Source of the DNA: an uncultured Clostridia bacterium
GTDB lineage: Bacteria > Bacillota > Clostridia > Oscillospirales > Ruminococcaceae
NCBI GenBank assembly: GCA_947628385.1
Contig: CANQZS010000058.1
Location: 1 to 8,990 of the forward strand
Length of the DNA stretch: 8,990 bases
Direction: 5' to 3'
Shown here: one piece after another, positions 1-6,866 of the stretch
Numbering within the stretch: position 1 is the stretch's first letter
How the letters are laid out: every line of letters begins with the position of its first letter
Made by a program: the position numbers and the translations under genes
Notes under the pieces: model-generated
What the model was told of the DNA's origin: nothing
Database searches by the model: none
The model's input: the letters and a program-made list of their open reading frames with translations, nothing else

Positions 1-1
1 C

Positions 2-574
2 GGAATGATATGCGTAAAGGATCTGCTCTGCTTTGTAGGCTCGGAGGCTGCGGACGGTGCGTCAGCAGAAGGCTTCGTAAGGGATATTCTGTATTTTCCG
101 GGATCCGTATCCTGCGGAGAGGCATTCAAAAGACTTACCGCCGGAAAAATGCAGATGGCGGTAGTTATAGACGAATACGGCGGAACAGCAGGCATCGTCA
201 CCATGGAGGATATTGTTGAAACGATAGTCGGCAATATTCAGGACGAATACGACGACGAGGAGGAGGAACTTATCCGCATCTCCGACGACACATATACTAT
301 TGAGGGAACGGCTGATCCTGAGGAGATTCTTCCAAAATTCGGGATAAAACTGCCGGAGGATAATAATTTCGATACAATGAGCGGATTCATCGTGGAGCTT
401 CTGGGACGTATACCGGAGGAAAACGAAAATCCTGCCGTGCGTTACGAAAACCTTCTTTTTACCGTGCTGGTCACGGAGGATAAATGTATCTCAAAAATAA
501 AAGCGACAGTGTTAAACGAAAACGAAAATAATATTCAAAAGGAGAGCTTGGAAAATGATGAAAAAGAAGATTAG
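2..574 (+). CDS. CBS-domain / CorC-HlyC family membrane protein, 3' part (5' end outside window)
   Basis: This is the C-terminal part of a protein of the CNNM/CorC/HlyC (COG1253-type) family. These are membrane proteins with an N-terminal transmembrane domain, a CBS pair and a C-terminal transporter-associated domain; several members handle Mg2+ or other divalent cations, others are uncharacterised. The reading frame is open at the left edge, so the membrane domain and most of the first CBS repeat are missing. Counting from the first Met in the window, residues 1-85 are the end of the CBS pair, with the hallmark DEYGGTAGIVT at 56-66 followed by an acidic IQDEYDDEEE segment. Residues about 92-172 are the CorC_HlyC domain, with FDTMSGFIVELLGRIPEE at 122-139. 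The gene ends with TAG at 572-574, 20 nt inside the next gene, which implies a shared transcript. Family assignment is firm; the transported ion is not known. Confidence 0.9.
   Translation, partial: GMICVKDLLCFVGSEAADGASAEGFVRDILYFPGSVSCGEAFKRLTAGKMQMAVVIDEYGGTAGIVTMEDIVETIVGNIQDEYDDEEEELIRISDDTYTIEGTADPEEILPKFGIKLPEDNNFDTMSGFIVELLGRIPEENENPAVRYENLLFTVLVTEDKCISKIKATVLNENENNIQKESLENDEKED
537..546 (+). promoter_or_regulatory. Ribosome binding site of TG1
   Basis: AAAAGGAGAG lies inside the end of the upstream coding region. The GGAG core ends 10 nt before the ATG at 555 and 13 nt before the second ATG at 558, which favours 555 as the start. Confidence 0.75.
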
Positions 575-2318
575 CGTTGTTCTTGCGTTCCTTATGGCTG
601 CGTCTATGCTTGCAGGCTGTAAGAAAACCGAAGAGGGCAGCGCGGGTATTCCTGATACCGGAACAATGCCGTCCATAACTCAGATGACTACCGCGTCTGA
701 GGAGACCGAGCCTGTTGCCGCGTCCGAAGATGAGACCTCCGAGTCTGAAACAACGGAAGCTACCGAGACCGAGTCCGAGTCCGAGACATCGGAAACTACA
801 GTTCCGGAAGAGACTACCACTGCTTCAGAGACTCCCGTAACTACCGTTCCTACCGAAACTACTACAGTAAAGCAGACCGCTACCGCAGCGGCAGCCTCGG
901 AAACGGCTAAAAAAGAGTGGAGCGAGACCGAGATAAGCGAGACATTATACATAACCACCGACTGCTATTCAAGAGTAAAGGCTATCGTCGGCTCAGAATC
1001 CGTAAAGAAATATACCAAGGGCACTAAGATAAATGTTGTTGCCGCTACTGATACGGGCTATTATAAGCTTGCGGACGGAACATTCATTCATTCCGATTAT
1101 GTTTCCGATAAAGCTCCCGATACCACGACTACGAGCGTCAATGACCAAGAGATCTTTGACGACGAGCCGTTAGATGAGACCACGGCAGCAACTACAAAGA
1201 AAAAGACCGAAACAACAACGCAAAAGGATCCCGACAGCGATAAGAATACCTCATCAAAGCCCTTAAGCTCCACATATAATAAGAGCTACACGGAAAGATA
1301 CCCCTATAAGCAGCTTTCCGAAAGTGAAAAGACTCTGTATGCAAATATCGTTGAAGCCGCAGAAAGCTTCCAGACCAAGGTAGAGATACCCGACGGACTT
1401 GATTCGGACAAGGTATTCAAGGTATATGCACTTGTATTCAATAACGAGCCGCAGCTTTTCTGGCTGTCTCCGGTAGTTCCTAACGGAATTGGCTCAATGA
1501 ACCTTAAATTCGCCATGAACCGCAGTCAGGCTGAGGAAATGCAGGCTACCATCGACGCAAATGTCAAGGAGGTCATGACCAAGGTAAACGGCTACAGCAG
1601 CACAGTAAGCAAGCTTAAAGTAATTCACGACTGGGTAATAACACATAACGTATTCAGCCTTGAAAATACATTCGCTACCTGCGGAGTTTATAACGGTCTT
1701 TCCGGAAACGGCATACTCCAGTGTCAGGGCTATGCAAAGAGCATACTTTACCTCTGCGATGTCGCCGGAATAGAGTGTATGACCGTAACGGGAAATAACT
1801 CCGAGGGAGCAACTCACGCATGGAACGTAGTTTACTGCACCGACGGATATTATATCCTTGACGCTACATGGGACGATCCTGAAAACAGCTACGGTAAGGC
1901 AAGCTATGTGCGCTACCTGTTCTTCCTTGCAAACGACGATATGATCTCAGGATCTCACCTTAACAAAAGCACAATGACCAGAACTAACGGTACACGCGTA
2001 AAGCTTTACGATCCTCCGACGTGCAGCAAGACGGCATGCTACTACTTCAAGGCATATAATAAGGAATATAAGGACTTTGATTCCGCACTGGAGGGTATGT
2101 ACGACGAATTTGACGACGTGATCGCAGCAGGAAAGCAGGTCGTTCATGTAAGAGTTCCCGACCACGCAACATGGGAGAAGCTCAACACAACGGAATATTG
2201 GAGACTCTTCCAGAATTACGCTATCTCCAAGAGCAGCAAAGTCAAAAACATACTCAGGCAGAATACGGAGCTGCCGGAGGACGTTCTCGTAGTCGAGTAC
2301 GATATAGTTTATAAATAA
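555..2318 (+). CDS. TG1: SH3-containing transglutaminase-like lipoprotein
   Basis: Predicted cell-surface lipoprotein of 587 aa. The signal peptide has a lysine-rich start, a hydrophobic core and a lipobox LAGC with the lipid-anchored Cys at 22. Residues 35-125 are a Thr/Glu/Ser-rich linker of low complexity. Residues about 128-184 look like a bacterial SH3-like (SH3b) domain: YITTD at the start, KGTKINVV in the middle and a terminal HSDYVS. A second charged linker covers 186-245. The catalytic module starts near 248 with YxxLSESEKTLY, then VFKVYALVFNNEPQLFWLS and IHDWVITHN. The transglutaminase-like core has Cys390 (QCQGYAK), His421 (THAWN) and Asp436 (LDATWDDP). A C-terminal extension from about 496 ends in VVEYDIVYK. 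The fold is shared by cross-linking transglutaminases, amidases and peptidases, so the reaction is open. SH3b domains often bind peptidoglycan, which suggests action at the cell wall. It is the first and longest of five paralogues. Confidence 0.93.
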   Translation: MMKKKISVVLAFLMAASMLAGCKKTEEGSAGIPDTGTMPSITQMTTASEETEPVAASEDETSESETTEATETESESETSETTVPEETTTASETPVTTVPTETTTVKQTATAAAASETAKKEWSETEISETLYITTDCYSRVKAIVGSESVKKYTKGTKINVVAATDTGYYKLADGTFIHSDYVSDKAPDTTTTSVNDQEIFDDEPLDETTAATTKKKTETTTQKDPDSDKNTSSKPLSSTYNKSYTERYPYKQLSESEKTLYANIVEAAESFQTKVEIPDGLDSDKVFKVYALVFNNEPQLFWLSPVVPNGIGSMNLKFAMNRSQAEEMQATIDANVKEVMTKVNGYSSTVSKLKVIHDWVITHNVFSLENTFATCGVYNGLSGNGILQCQGYAKSILYLCDVAGIECMTVTGNNSEGATHAWNVVYCTDGYYILDATWDDPENSYGKASYVRYLFFLANDDMISGSHLNKSTMTRTNGTRVKLYDPPTCSKTACYYFKAYNKEYKDFDSALEGMYDEFDDVIAAGKQVVHVRVPDHATWEKLNTTEYWRLFQNYAISKSSKVKNILRQNTELPEDVLVVEYDIVYK

Positions 2319-2325
2319 TAAATTT

Positions 2326-2356
2326 CAGGGGCGGGGTGTCTTTGACCCTGCCTCTG
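2326..2356 (+). repeat. Strong RNA hairpin after the TG1 stop codon
   Basis: Positions 2326-2337 pair with 2345-2356: 12 bp including two G-U wobbles, with a 7-nt loop. It begins 8 nt after the TG1 stop. No run of T follows (GTGCGTAGAG comes next), so it does not look like an intrinsic terminator. A 3'-end stabilising or processing role is more likely. Confidence 0.6.
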
Positions 2357-2378
2357 TGCGTAGAGCAGCATAAAAACA

Positions 2379-2435
2379 CCGGAGATCCGGGTCTCCCGAT
2401 CCGACAGCATGAATATCCGGATATATGGCGGGAGA
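2379..2435 (+). repeat. Competing inverted repeats in the TG2 leader
   Basis: TCTCC at 2392-2396 can pair either backwards with GGAGA at 2381-2385 or, as TCTCCCG at 2392-2398, forwards with CGGGAGA at 2429-2435. The forward pairing would enclose a perfect 12-nt palindrome, ATATCCGGATAT, at 2413-2424. The pairings are mutually exclusive. Whether they form or matter is inference. Confidence 0.4.
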
Positions 2436-2464
2436 TCTGAACGGCTTTCCGGAAAAACAAATCG

Positions 2465-2495
2465 AAAGGAGATCACTGCGGAATTTTATCCGCAG
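2465..2495 (+). promoter_or_regulatory. Distant Shine-Dalgarno plus intervening hairpin of TG2
   Basis: AAAGGAG at 2465-2471 is the only good ribosome binding site before TG2, but it lies 37 nt from the ATG at 2509. Between them is a perfect 7-bp hairpin, CTGCGGA at 2476-2482 with TCCGCAG at 2489-2495 and a 6-nt loop. An in-frame TAA at 2500-2502 excludes any earlier start. Folding the hairpin would take 20 nt out of the gap and leave about 17 nt, so it may help bring the Shine-Dalgarno closer to the start. Confidence 0.55.
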
Positions 2496-2508
2496 AGTAT
2501 AAAAGCTT

Positions 2509-3942
2509 ATGAAAATTACAAATTCAAAAAAAACCTGTGCAGCGCTCGCAGTTATAATGGCGCTTTCAATGTTCGCTGCCGGCTGTAAAAGCAGCGGCGG
2601 CGATACCAACAGCGGCAGTGCGTCGGAAACCATTTCAATAAATGTAATAGGCGGGGACAGCGATCCCGCAGAAAGCGAAGCTCCCGATAACGCCGGAGGA
2701 GAGATCTCCTCCGAGGAAGAGGTCTCCGCGACCTCCGCATCGGTCGAAACTGAGGTAGTTACCGATTTTGACGGCTCCGCTGTAACGGATAACAACGGAG
2801 AAGCCCTTACACAGCCCGTCATGACCGAGCCGTCTCCGGATCAGACTATCAGTCCGGAGGAATTGGCTGCCGCAATGACCGGAACTACCGCTCCCAAGGA
2901 GGTAAATATAAGCAAATATACCGGAACAAGATATGCTTACGATACCCTTACAAGCGACGAAAAGAAGCTTTACGATGAGATCAAGAGCGGTATAGAGAAC
3001 CTCCGCTATAAGATCTGCGCCGAGGACGCTTACAGTCTTGAGGAATGGTCAAAGATATACGGTCTTGTTTATATTCAGGAACCCCAGCTCTTTTATATGA
3101 GCTCAAAGATAAAGGTCGGCAAGCTTTTCTATACCACCAAGGACGCCGATGTCATCAACACTATGCAGAAGTCCATTGACGCCGTAGCGGATAAGCTCGT
3201 TAAGGAGGCTTCGGGAAAATCCTCCACATATGAAAAGCTCAAGGTCTTTCATGATTATCTTGTACTTAATTCCACCTTTGAGCTGAATGAAGATACCATG
3301 AACTATAATTCCTCCATATACAACGCTTTCGGAAGCGGCGAGGCTCAGGGAAATATCCAGTGCGCAGGCTATGCAAAGGGTATCCAGTACCTTTGCGACA
3401 AAGCAGGAATAAACTGTATGGTAGTAGCCGGTGAGAACGACAAGGGCGAGACTCACGCATGGAACGTGGTGGATGTTGACGGAGAATGGTATAACCTCGA
3501 CTGCACATGGGACGATCCTATACTTGAAAAGGCTAACTACAAGAACCTCAGATATAAATATTTCCTCGTTCCCGATAAGTGGATACACAATATAACACAT
3601 ATGCACGTAAGCCAGAAGCAGCTTTCAAACGGAACATACCTTACGTACTTTACGCCTCCCGCTTGTACGGCAACGGCTGAAAACTATTTCATAAAGAACG
3701 GATATGTATACAACGATGTAGATTCCGCAGACAAGGCTATCAAGGCTGAAATAGAAAAAGCCGCTAAGGACGGCACAAGAACGGCGCATATCATGGCAGG
3801 CTCAAAGGAAGTTTACGACGCGATCTATGCAAACAGGAACAGCTACAGCAAGTACGCAAGCGAATTCTCCGGAGTAAAGGGCGTAAATGACGAATGTAAC
3901 CCGAATATGCTTGTGCTTGAATTTGACGTTCTCTATAATTGA
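2509..3942 (+). CDS. TG2: transglutaminase-like lipoprotein
   Basis: Predicted lipoprotein of 477 aa. The signal peptide MKITNSKK plus a hydrophobic stretch ends in the lipobox AAGC, with the anchored Cys at 26. Residues 27-138 form an acidic Ser/Thr/Asp/Glu-rich linker without a recognisable domain. The conserved module begins near 142 with YDTLTSDEKKLYDEI, then IYGLVYIQEPQLFYMS and the family motif FHDYLVLN. The papain-like core carries Cys285 (QCAGYAK), His316 (THAWN) and Asp331 (LDCTWDDP), with the same spacing as TG1 (31 and 15 residues). The C-terminal extension starts at Asn392 (NYFIKNG) and ends in LVLEFDVLYN. The ATG at 2509 is the only usable start because a TAA lies two codons upstream of it. 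It probably acts outside the membrane on cell-wall or surface protein substrates; the exact reaction cannot be read from the sequence. Confidence 0.93.
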   Translation: MKITNSKKTCAALAVIMALSMFAAGCKSSGGDTNSGSASETISINVIGGDSDPAESEAPDNAGGEISSEEEVSATSASVETEVVTDFDGSAVTDNNGEALTQPVMTEPSPDQTISPEELAAAMTGTTAPKEVNISKYTGTRYAYDTLTSDEKKLYDEIKSGIENLRYKICAEDAYSLEEWSKIYGLVYIQEPQLFYMSSKIKVGKLFYTTKDADVINTMQKSIDAVADKLVKEASGKSSTYEKLKVFHDYLVLNSTFELNEDTMNYNSSIYNAFGSGEAQGNIQCAGYAKGIQYLCDKAGINCMVVAGENDKGETHAWNVVDVDGEWYNLDCTWDDPILEKANYKNLRYKYFLVPDKWIHNITHMHVSQKQLSNGTYLTYFTPPACTATAENYFIKNGYVYNDVDSADKAIKAEIEKAAKDGTRTAHIMAGSKEVYDAIYANRNSYSKYASEFSGVKGVNDECNPNMLVLEFDVLYN

Positions 3943-3950
3943 TACGGATA

Positions 3951-5108
3951 ATGAAGATCAGATACAAAGCATTAGGGATCCTTGCCGCTGCGGCGATCCT
4001 TGCGGGCTGCACTCCGGTTTCGGAGGAGCCTATGGAAAGAACAGGCTCGGAGCAGCGGCAGACATATACTGAGGGAACTGCCGAGGAGCTTGTTTCTCCG
4101 GTATACAGCTCGCTTTCGGAATATGAAAAGGGACTTTACGATAAGCTGACCGAAGCCGTACTTGATTTTAAGGATTCTGTCGTCTTTGACGAGCCTGTCC
4201 CAAGAGATACAGTGAGGAAAATTTATAGGCTTGTATACGCTCAGGAAAGAAATTATTTCTGGCTGAGCAGCCTTTTCTACGCTCCGGAAAACGAAGTCTC
4301 CGAGCTTCACCTTACTTATGTATACGAAAAGGACGACGCCGACATCAAACGTACCGAGCTGGACCTTAAAGCAGCGGAGATAATCGGCGAGCTTCCGGAG
4401 GGAGCCTCCGATTTTGATAAGGCAGTGTATTTTCACGACTATATTGTAAAGCATTGTGATTTTTCTCAAGCTGAGGATCATGTGAATTCCTCCTACGGAG
4501 TCCTTGTAACGGGGTACGGTCAGTGTGAGGGATATGCGGCGGCAATGTCGCTGCTCTGTGATAAGGCGGGTATCCCCAGTTTTATGGTATGCGGAACAAA
4601 CAACAGGGGAGAAACTCATGCATGGAACAAGATAATGATAGACGGAGACTGGTATAACATAGACTGTACATGGGACGACCCCATACTTACAAGGAACGAT
4701 CCGGATTTCGTCCGCCATGATTACTGCCTTGTGACCGATGAGGAGATCAACGGGATAACTCATTTCCCCGACGAGCTTTATAAAGACGTTCCGTCTGCGA
4801 CCGCGACCCGCATGAACTATTTTGCCGGAAAAGGTCTGGTATATGATACGGCAGCGGAAGCTTCCGACGCAATAAAGGAACAGATCAGAGTAAACGGACT
4901 TGCCGGTACCCGTGAAGCGGAGCTGCGGCTTTCCGGCGACGATGCGTATTTTGCGGCAATGGCAAGATTTTTTGACAGCGGAGAGATAAAAAAGATGATC
5001 GAGGAAATAAACGGAAATTACGGAACGGGTATACGTTCCGCATATATGCACAATAACGACGAGCTTAATATAATACATATCTCGCTTATTTATGAATCCG
5101 ACGGCTAA
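3951..5108 (+). CDS. TG3: short-tether transglutaminase-like lipoprotein
   Basis: Predicted lipoprotein of 385 aa and the most compact member. MKIRYKALG, an Ala/Leu core and the lipobox LAGC give an anchored Cys at 20. The conserved module begins by about residue 52 (YSSLSEYEKGLYDKL), leaving only some 30 residues of linker, so the enzyme should sit close to the membrane. Other motifs are IYRLVYAQERNYFWLS and FHDYIVKH. The catalytic set is Cys192 (QCEGYAA), His223 (THAWN) and Asp238 (IDCTWDDP). The C-terminal extension starts at Asn289 (NYFAGKG). The ATG is 8 nt after the TG2 stop and has no clear Shine-Dalgarno, so translation is probably coupled to TG2. A TTG at 3939 overlapping the TG2 stop would add four residues; I prefer the ATG because the signal peptide is then typical. 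Its core resembles TG2 most closely (WYN-DCTWDDPIL). Confidence 0.92.
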   Translation: MKIRYKALGILAAAAILAGCTPVSEEPMERTGSEQRQTYTEGTAEELVSPVYSSLSEYEKGLYDKLTEAVLDFKDSVVFDEPVPRDTVRKIYRLVYAQERNYFWLSSLFYAPENEVSELHLTYVYEKDDADIKRTELDLKAAEIIGELPEGASDFDKAVYFHDYIVKHCDFSQAEDHVNSSYGVLVTGYGQCEGYAAAMSLLCDKAGIPSFMVCGTNNRGETHAWNKIMIDGDWYNIDCTWDDPILTRNDPDFVRHDYCLVTDEEINGITHFPDELYKDVPSATATRMNYFAGKGLVYDTAAEASDAIKEQIRVNGLAGTREAELRLSGDDAYFAAMARFFDSGEIKKMIEEINGNYGTGIRSAYMHNNDELNIIHISLIYESDG

Positions 5109-5109
5109 A

Positions 5110-5136
5110 AGCTAAACAAGCGAAGCTTGTTTAGCT
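5110..5136 (+). repeat. Perfect 12-bp hairpin with GAA triloop
   Basis: AGCTAAACAAGC at 5110-5121 and GCTTGTTTAGCT at 5125-5136 are exact inverted copies separated by GAA. The tip is GCGAAGC, a sequence known to make exceptionally stable mini-hairpins in DNA. It begins 1 nt after the TG3 stop. There is no T run downstream on the + strand, so it is not a standard terminator. On the - strand it is followed by TTTT. It could be a dispersed palindromic repeat unit, a 3' stabiliser or a weak terminator. Confidence 0.75.
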
Positions 5137-5152
5137 GCGGAAAAACCGATAT

Positions 5153-5180
5153 TTGATCTCTTCTTGCGCGATCCTATATG
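5153..5180 (+). promoter_or_regulatory. Possible weak sigma-A promoter for TG4-TG5
   Basis: TTGATC at 5153-5158 and TATATG at 5175-5180 are separated by 16 nt, each matching four of six consensus bases. It lies in a 146-nt gap after a strong hairpin, where an internal promoter would make sense. The match is weak and may be chance. Confidence 0.3.
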
Positions 5181-5244
5181 ACCTTAGCTGAATTATTGTC
5201 AGAAGGGAGGCTGACTTCCGGAAAAGCCCTTTGCGCTTTTGCAC

Positions 5245-5248
5245 GGAG
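5245..5248 (+). promoter_or_regulatory. Ribosome binding site deciding the TG4 start
   Basis: GGAG lies 6 nt before the ATG at 5255. This favours 5255 over the in-frame TTG at 5231. A stronger motif, AAGGGAGG at 5203-5210, is 20 nt from that TTG and 44 nt from the ATG, too far from either for ordinary initiation. Confidence 0.6.
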
Positions 5249-5254
5249 CATTAT

Positions 5255-6829
5255 ATGAAGATAAAGGAACACGGGCATATGATCCTGCCGATCATCCTTT
5301 CGGCAGCATTATCAATAACAGTGCTTTCATCATGCGACAGGGACGCTAAGGATTGGGACGATTCTCTTCCCTCAGCCGCGACAACGCCGTCGGTGCCCAC
5401 AGTAGTTTATGAGACAGAGGAAACTACGACCACGGAACCGATAACGGTAACGACTGCCGAAAAGACCTCCCGTACAGCAGCTTCCTCAAAGGAGCCTGAG
5501 CTTGCGACTACTACGGAGACGTCCTCGGAAAGCACGGCTTCAAGCATATCAGTTGTTCCCGACGTGCCTAAGATACCTATATCGGAATATACCAGCACTA
5601 CCGCCGTGCGCCCATCGGCTCAGACCTCGGCACCGACGGTAAGCTCCGGTACGGAAAGCAGCCGTACACAGACCCCCGCGTATTCGGGAACTCTTACCGA
5701 CAGCGAGTCCTCGGAGATCACTCCGACGGAAACGACTGTGGATACTGTCACATCTGCGGTAAACAGGGTAAACGTCGTGGATATGCGTCCCTACAGCTAT
5801 AATTTCATGGGGGAAAGAAGCCTTTACATCTATGACGCGCTGATAACGGCAATAGAGCAGAAAAAGACCAGCGTTAGCTTCTCATCGGTGATAAGCTTTT
5901 CCTCGGAGGATTACTGCGCCGTGTATGAACGCATCTACAATGACGAATGTTCAATATTCTATATTGGTACGAAAATGCAGTATGCGGTCAATTCCACCAC
6001 AAAAAGAGTAGCTTCTGCAAATATTTTCTACAAATACAGCGAGGACGAGATCCGGCGAATGCAGGAGGAGATCGACGAGGAAGTGGATAAAGTCCTTGCG
6101 ATGATAACTCCGGAAATGACCGAATATGATATTGTAAAGCTTTTTTACGATTATCTTGCCCTGAATGTCAGATATGACGACGACGAGGGAGAAAACTGCA
6201 GCGATATATACGGAGTTTTCGTAGAAAAAAAAGCTATCTGCGGAGGATTTGCCAGAGCGTTTGAATATCTCTGCACAAAAGCGGGAATAGATTCAATGAC
6301 CATAACAGGAGACGCCGATAACGTTCCGCATATGTGGAACATGGTAAAGCTCGGCGGGGAATGGTATCATATCGACCCCACATATGCCGTTTCGGAATCA
6401 AAGGCAGGAGAATTCGTAAGATATGATTATTTCTGCGTTACCGATGAGGTAATATCCAGAACAAGGAACGTGTATGTTCAGGATTATAAATATCCGGAAG
6501 CCACTGCTGAAACGTTCAACTACTATGTGAGAAACGGTCTTGTAGCGGACAGCTACGACGACGTAAAGGAAATGCTGCTGAACCGTATTGTAGCGGCAGC
6601 CGAAAACAGAGAGATAGTTGCGGAGCTCCAATGCAGCAACAAGGAGACATACGAAACGGCGGTATATGATCTTTTCGACCGTTCTCGGGCGCAGATCGTC
6701 GGCATTATGGAGAACGCCCTGAGCCGGACGGAAAATAAATTCCGCTGCGATAATATATCGTTCAGTCAGGATCCCGCAACTTACGTAATAAAGGTATTTC
6801 TGGAATATACGGATCAGAACGGCGGCTGA
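5255..6829 (+). CDS. TG4: transglutaminase-like lipoprotein with long Ser/Thr linker
   Basis: Predicted lipoprotein of 524 aa. The signal peptide runs to the lipobox LSSC with the anchored Cys at 27. Residues 30-175 are a Ser/Thr-rich, Pro-containing linker, typical of wall-spanning tethers. The conserved module starts near 180; its motif FYDYLALN has Tyr where the paralogues have His. The triad is Cys329 (ICGGFAR), His359 (VPHMWN) and Asp374 (HIDPTY). The usual TWDDP after the Asp is replaced by TYAVS, so this is the most divergent active site of the five. The His loop is one residue shorter than in TG1-TG3. The C-terminal extension begins at Asn422 (NYYVRNG) and ends in FLEYTDQNGG. An upstream TTG at 5231 is possible but would put eight extra residues ahead of a complete signal peptide. 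The altered residues do not remove the triad, so it is probably active, perhaps with another specificity. Confidence 0.91.
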   Translation: MKIKEHGHMILPIILSAALSITVLSSCDRDAKDWDDSLPSAATTPSVPTVVYETEETTTTEPITVTTAEKTSRTAASSKEPELATTTETSSESTASSISVVPDVPKIPISEYTSTTAVRPSAQTSAPTVSSGTESSRTQTPAYSGTLTDSESSEITPTETTVDTVTSAVNRVNVVDMRPYSYNFMGERSLYIYDALITAIEQKKTSVSFSSVISFSSEDYCAVYERIYNDECSIFYIGTKMQYAVNSTTKRVASANIFYKYSEDEIRRMQEEIDEEVDKVLAMITPEMTEYDIVKLFYDYLALNVRYDDDEGENCSDIYGVFVEKKAICGGFARAFEYLCTKAGIDSMTITGDADNVPHMWNMVKLGGEWYHIDPTYAVSESKAGEFVRYDYFCVTDEVISRTRNVYVQDYKYPEATAETFNYYVRNGLVADSYDDVKEMLLNRIVAAAENREIVAELQCSNKETYETAVYDLFDRSRAQIVGIMENALSRTENKFRCDNISFSQDPATYVIKVFLEYTDQNGG

Positions 6830-6837
6830 CGCCGCTG
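6820..6837 (+). repeat. Hairpin with the TG4 stop codon in its loop
   Basis: Positions 6820-6826 pair with 6831-6837 (7 bp including one G-U), and the 4-nt loop TGAC contains the TG4 stop. No T run follows. It may affect termination or re-initiation at TG5, 37 nt downstream, or may be incidental. Confidence 0.35.
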
Positions 6838-6850
6838 CGATCCGACCGGA

Positions 6851-6859
6851 AAGGGGGAG
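6851..6859 (+). promoter_or_regulatory. Ribosome binding site deciding the TTG start of TG5
   Basis: AAGGGGGAG ends 7 nt before TTG at 6867. The ideal spacing, together with the absence of an ATG before the signal-peptide core, supports TTG as the start codon. Confidence 0.7.
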
Positions 6860-6866
6860 CAAAGGC

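Larger units (their letters stand above)
2319..2508 (+). other. 190-nt intergenic leader before TG2, rich in inverted repeats
   Basis: No gene is visible here. The region carries a 12-bp hairpin just after the TG1 stop, a set of competing short inverted repeats in the middle (2379-2435), and a Shine-Dalgarno sequence followed by a 7-bp hairpin just before the TG2 start. No convincing promoter or U-tract terminator was found, so TG1-TG2 read-through is the simplest view. It does not match any riboswitch class I can recognise. Confidence 0.6.

Noticed and set aside
680..958. Val/Ser-rich open frame on the - strand
   Set aside because: It is the reverse complement of the Thr/Glu/Ser-rich linker of TG1, whose repeated codons contain no reverse stops. 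No ribosome binding site or family resemblance.
2326..2356. Intrinsic terminator between TG1 and TG2
   Set aside because: The hairpin is strong but no T run follows it on the + strand.
2342..2376. Promoter with TTGACC at 2342 and TAAAAA at 2371
   Set aside because: The spacer is 23 nt, well beyond the 16-18 nt range, and the -35 lies within the 12-bp hairpin.
2325..2822. 165-codon - strand open frame across the TG2 leader and start
   Set aside because: Overlaps the signal peptide and linker of TG2, has a low-complexity Ser-rich translation, and no supporting start signals.
3939..3950. TTG at 3939 as the start of TG3
   Set aside because: Possible through a stop-start overlap, but ATG at 3951 gives a standard lipoprotein signal peptide and neither has a good ribosome binding site.
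3972..5078. A 368-codon open frame on the - strand across almost all of TG3
   Set aside because: It lies fully antisense to a clear lipoprotein gene, its translation shows no recognisable motif, and it is explained by codon choice in TG3 that avoids reverse-strand stops.
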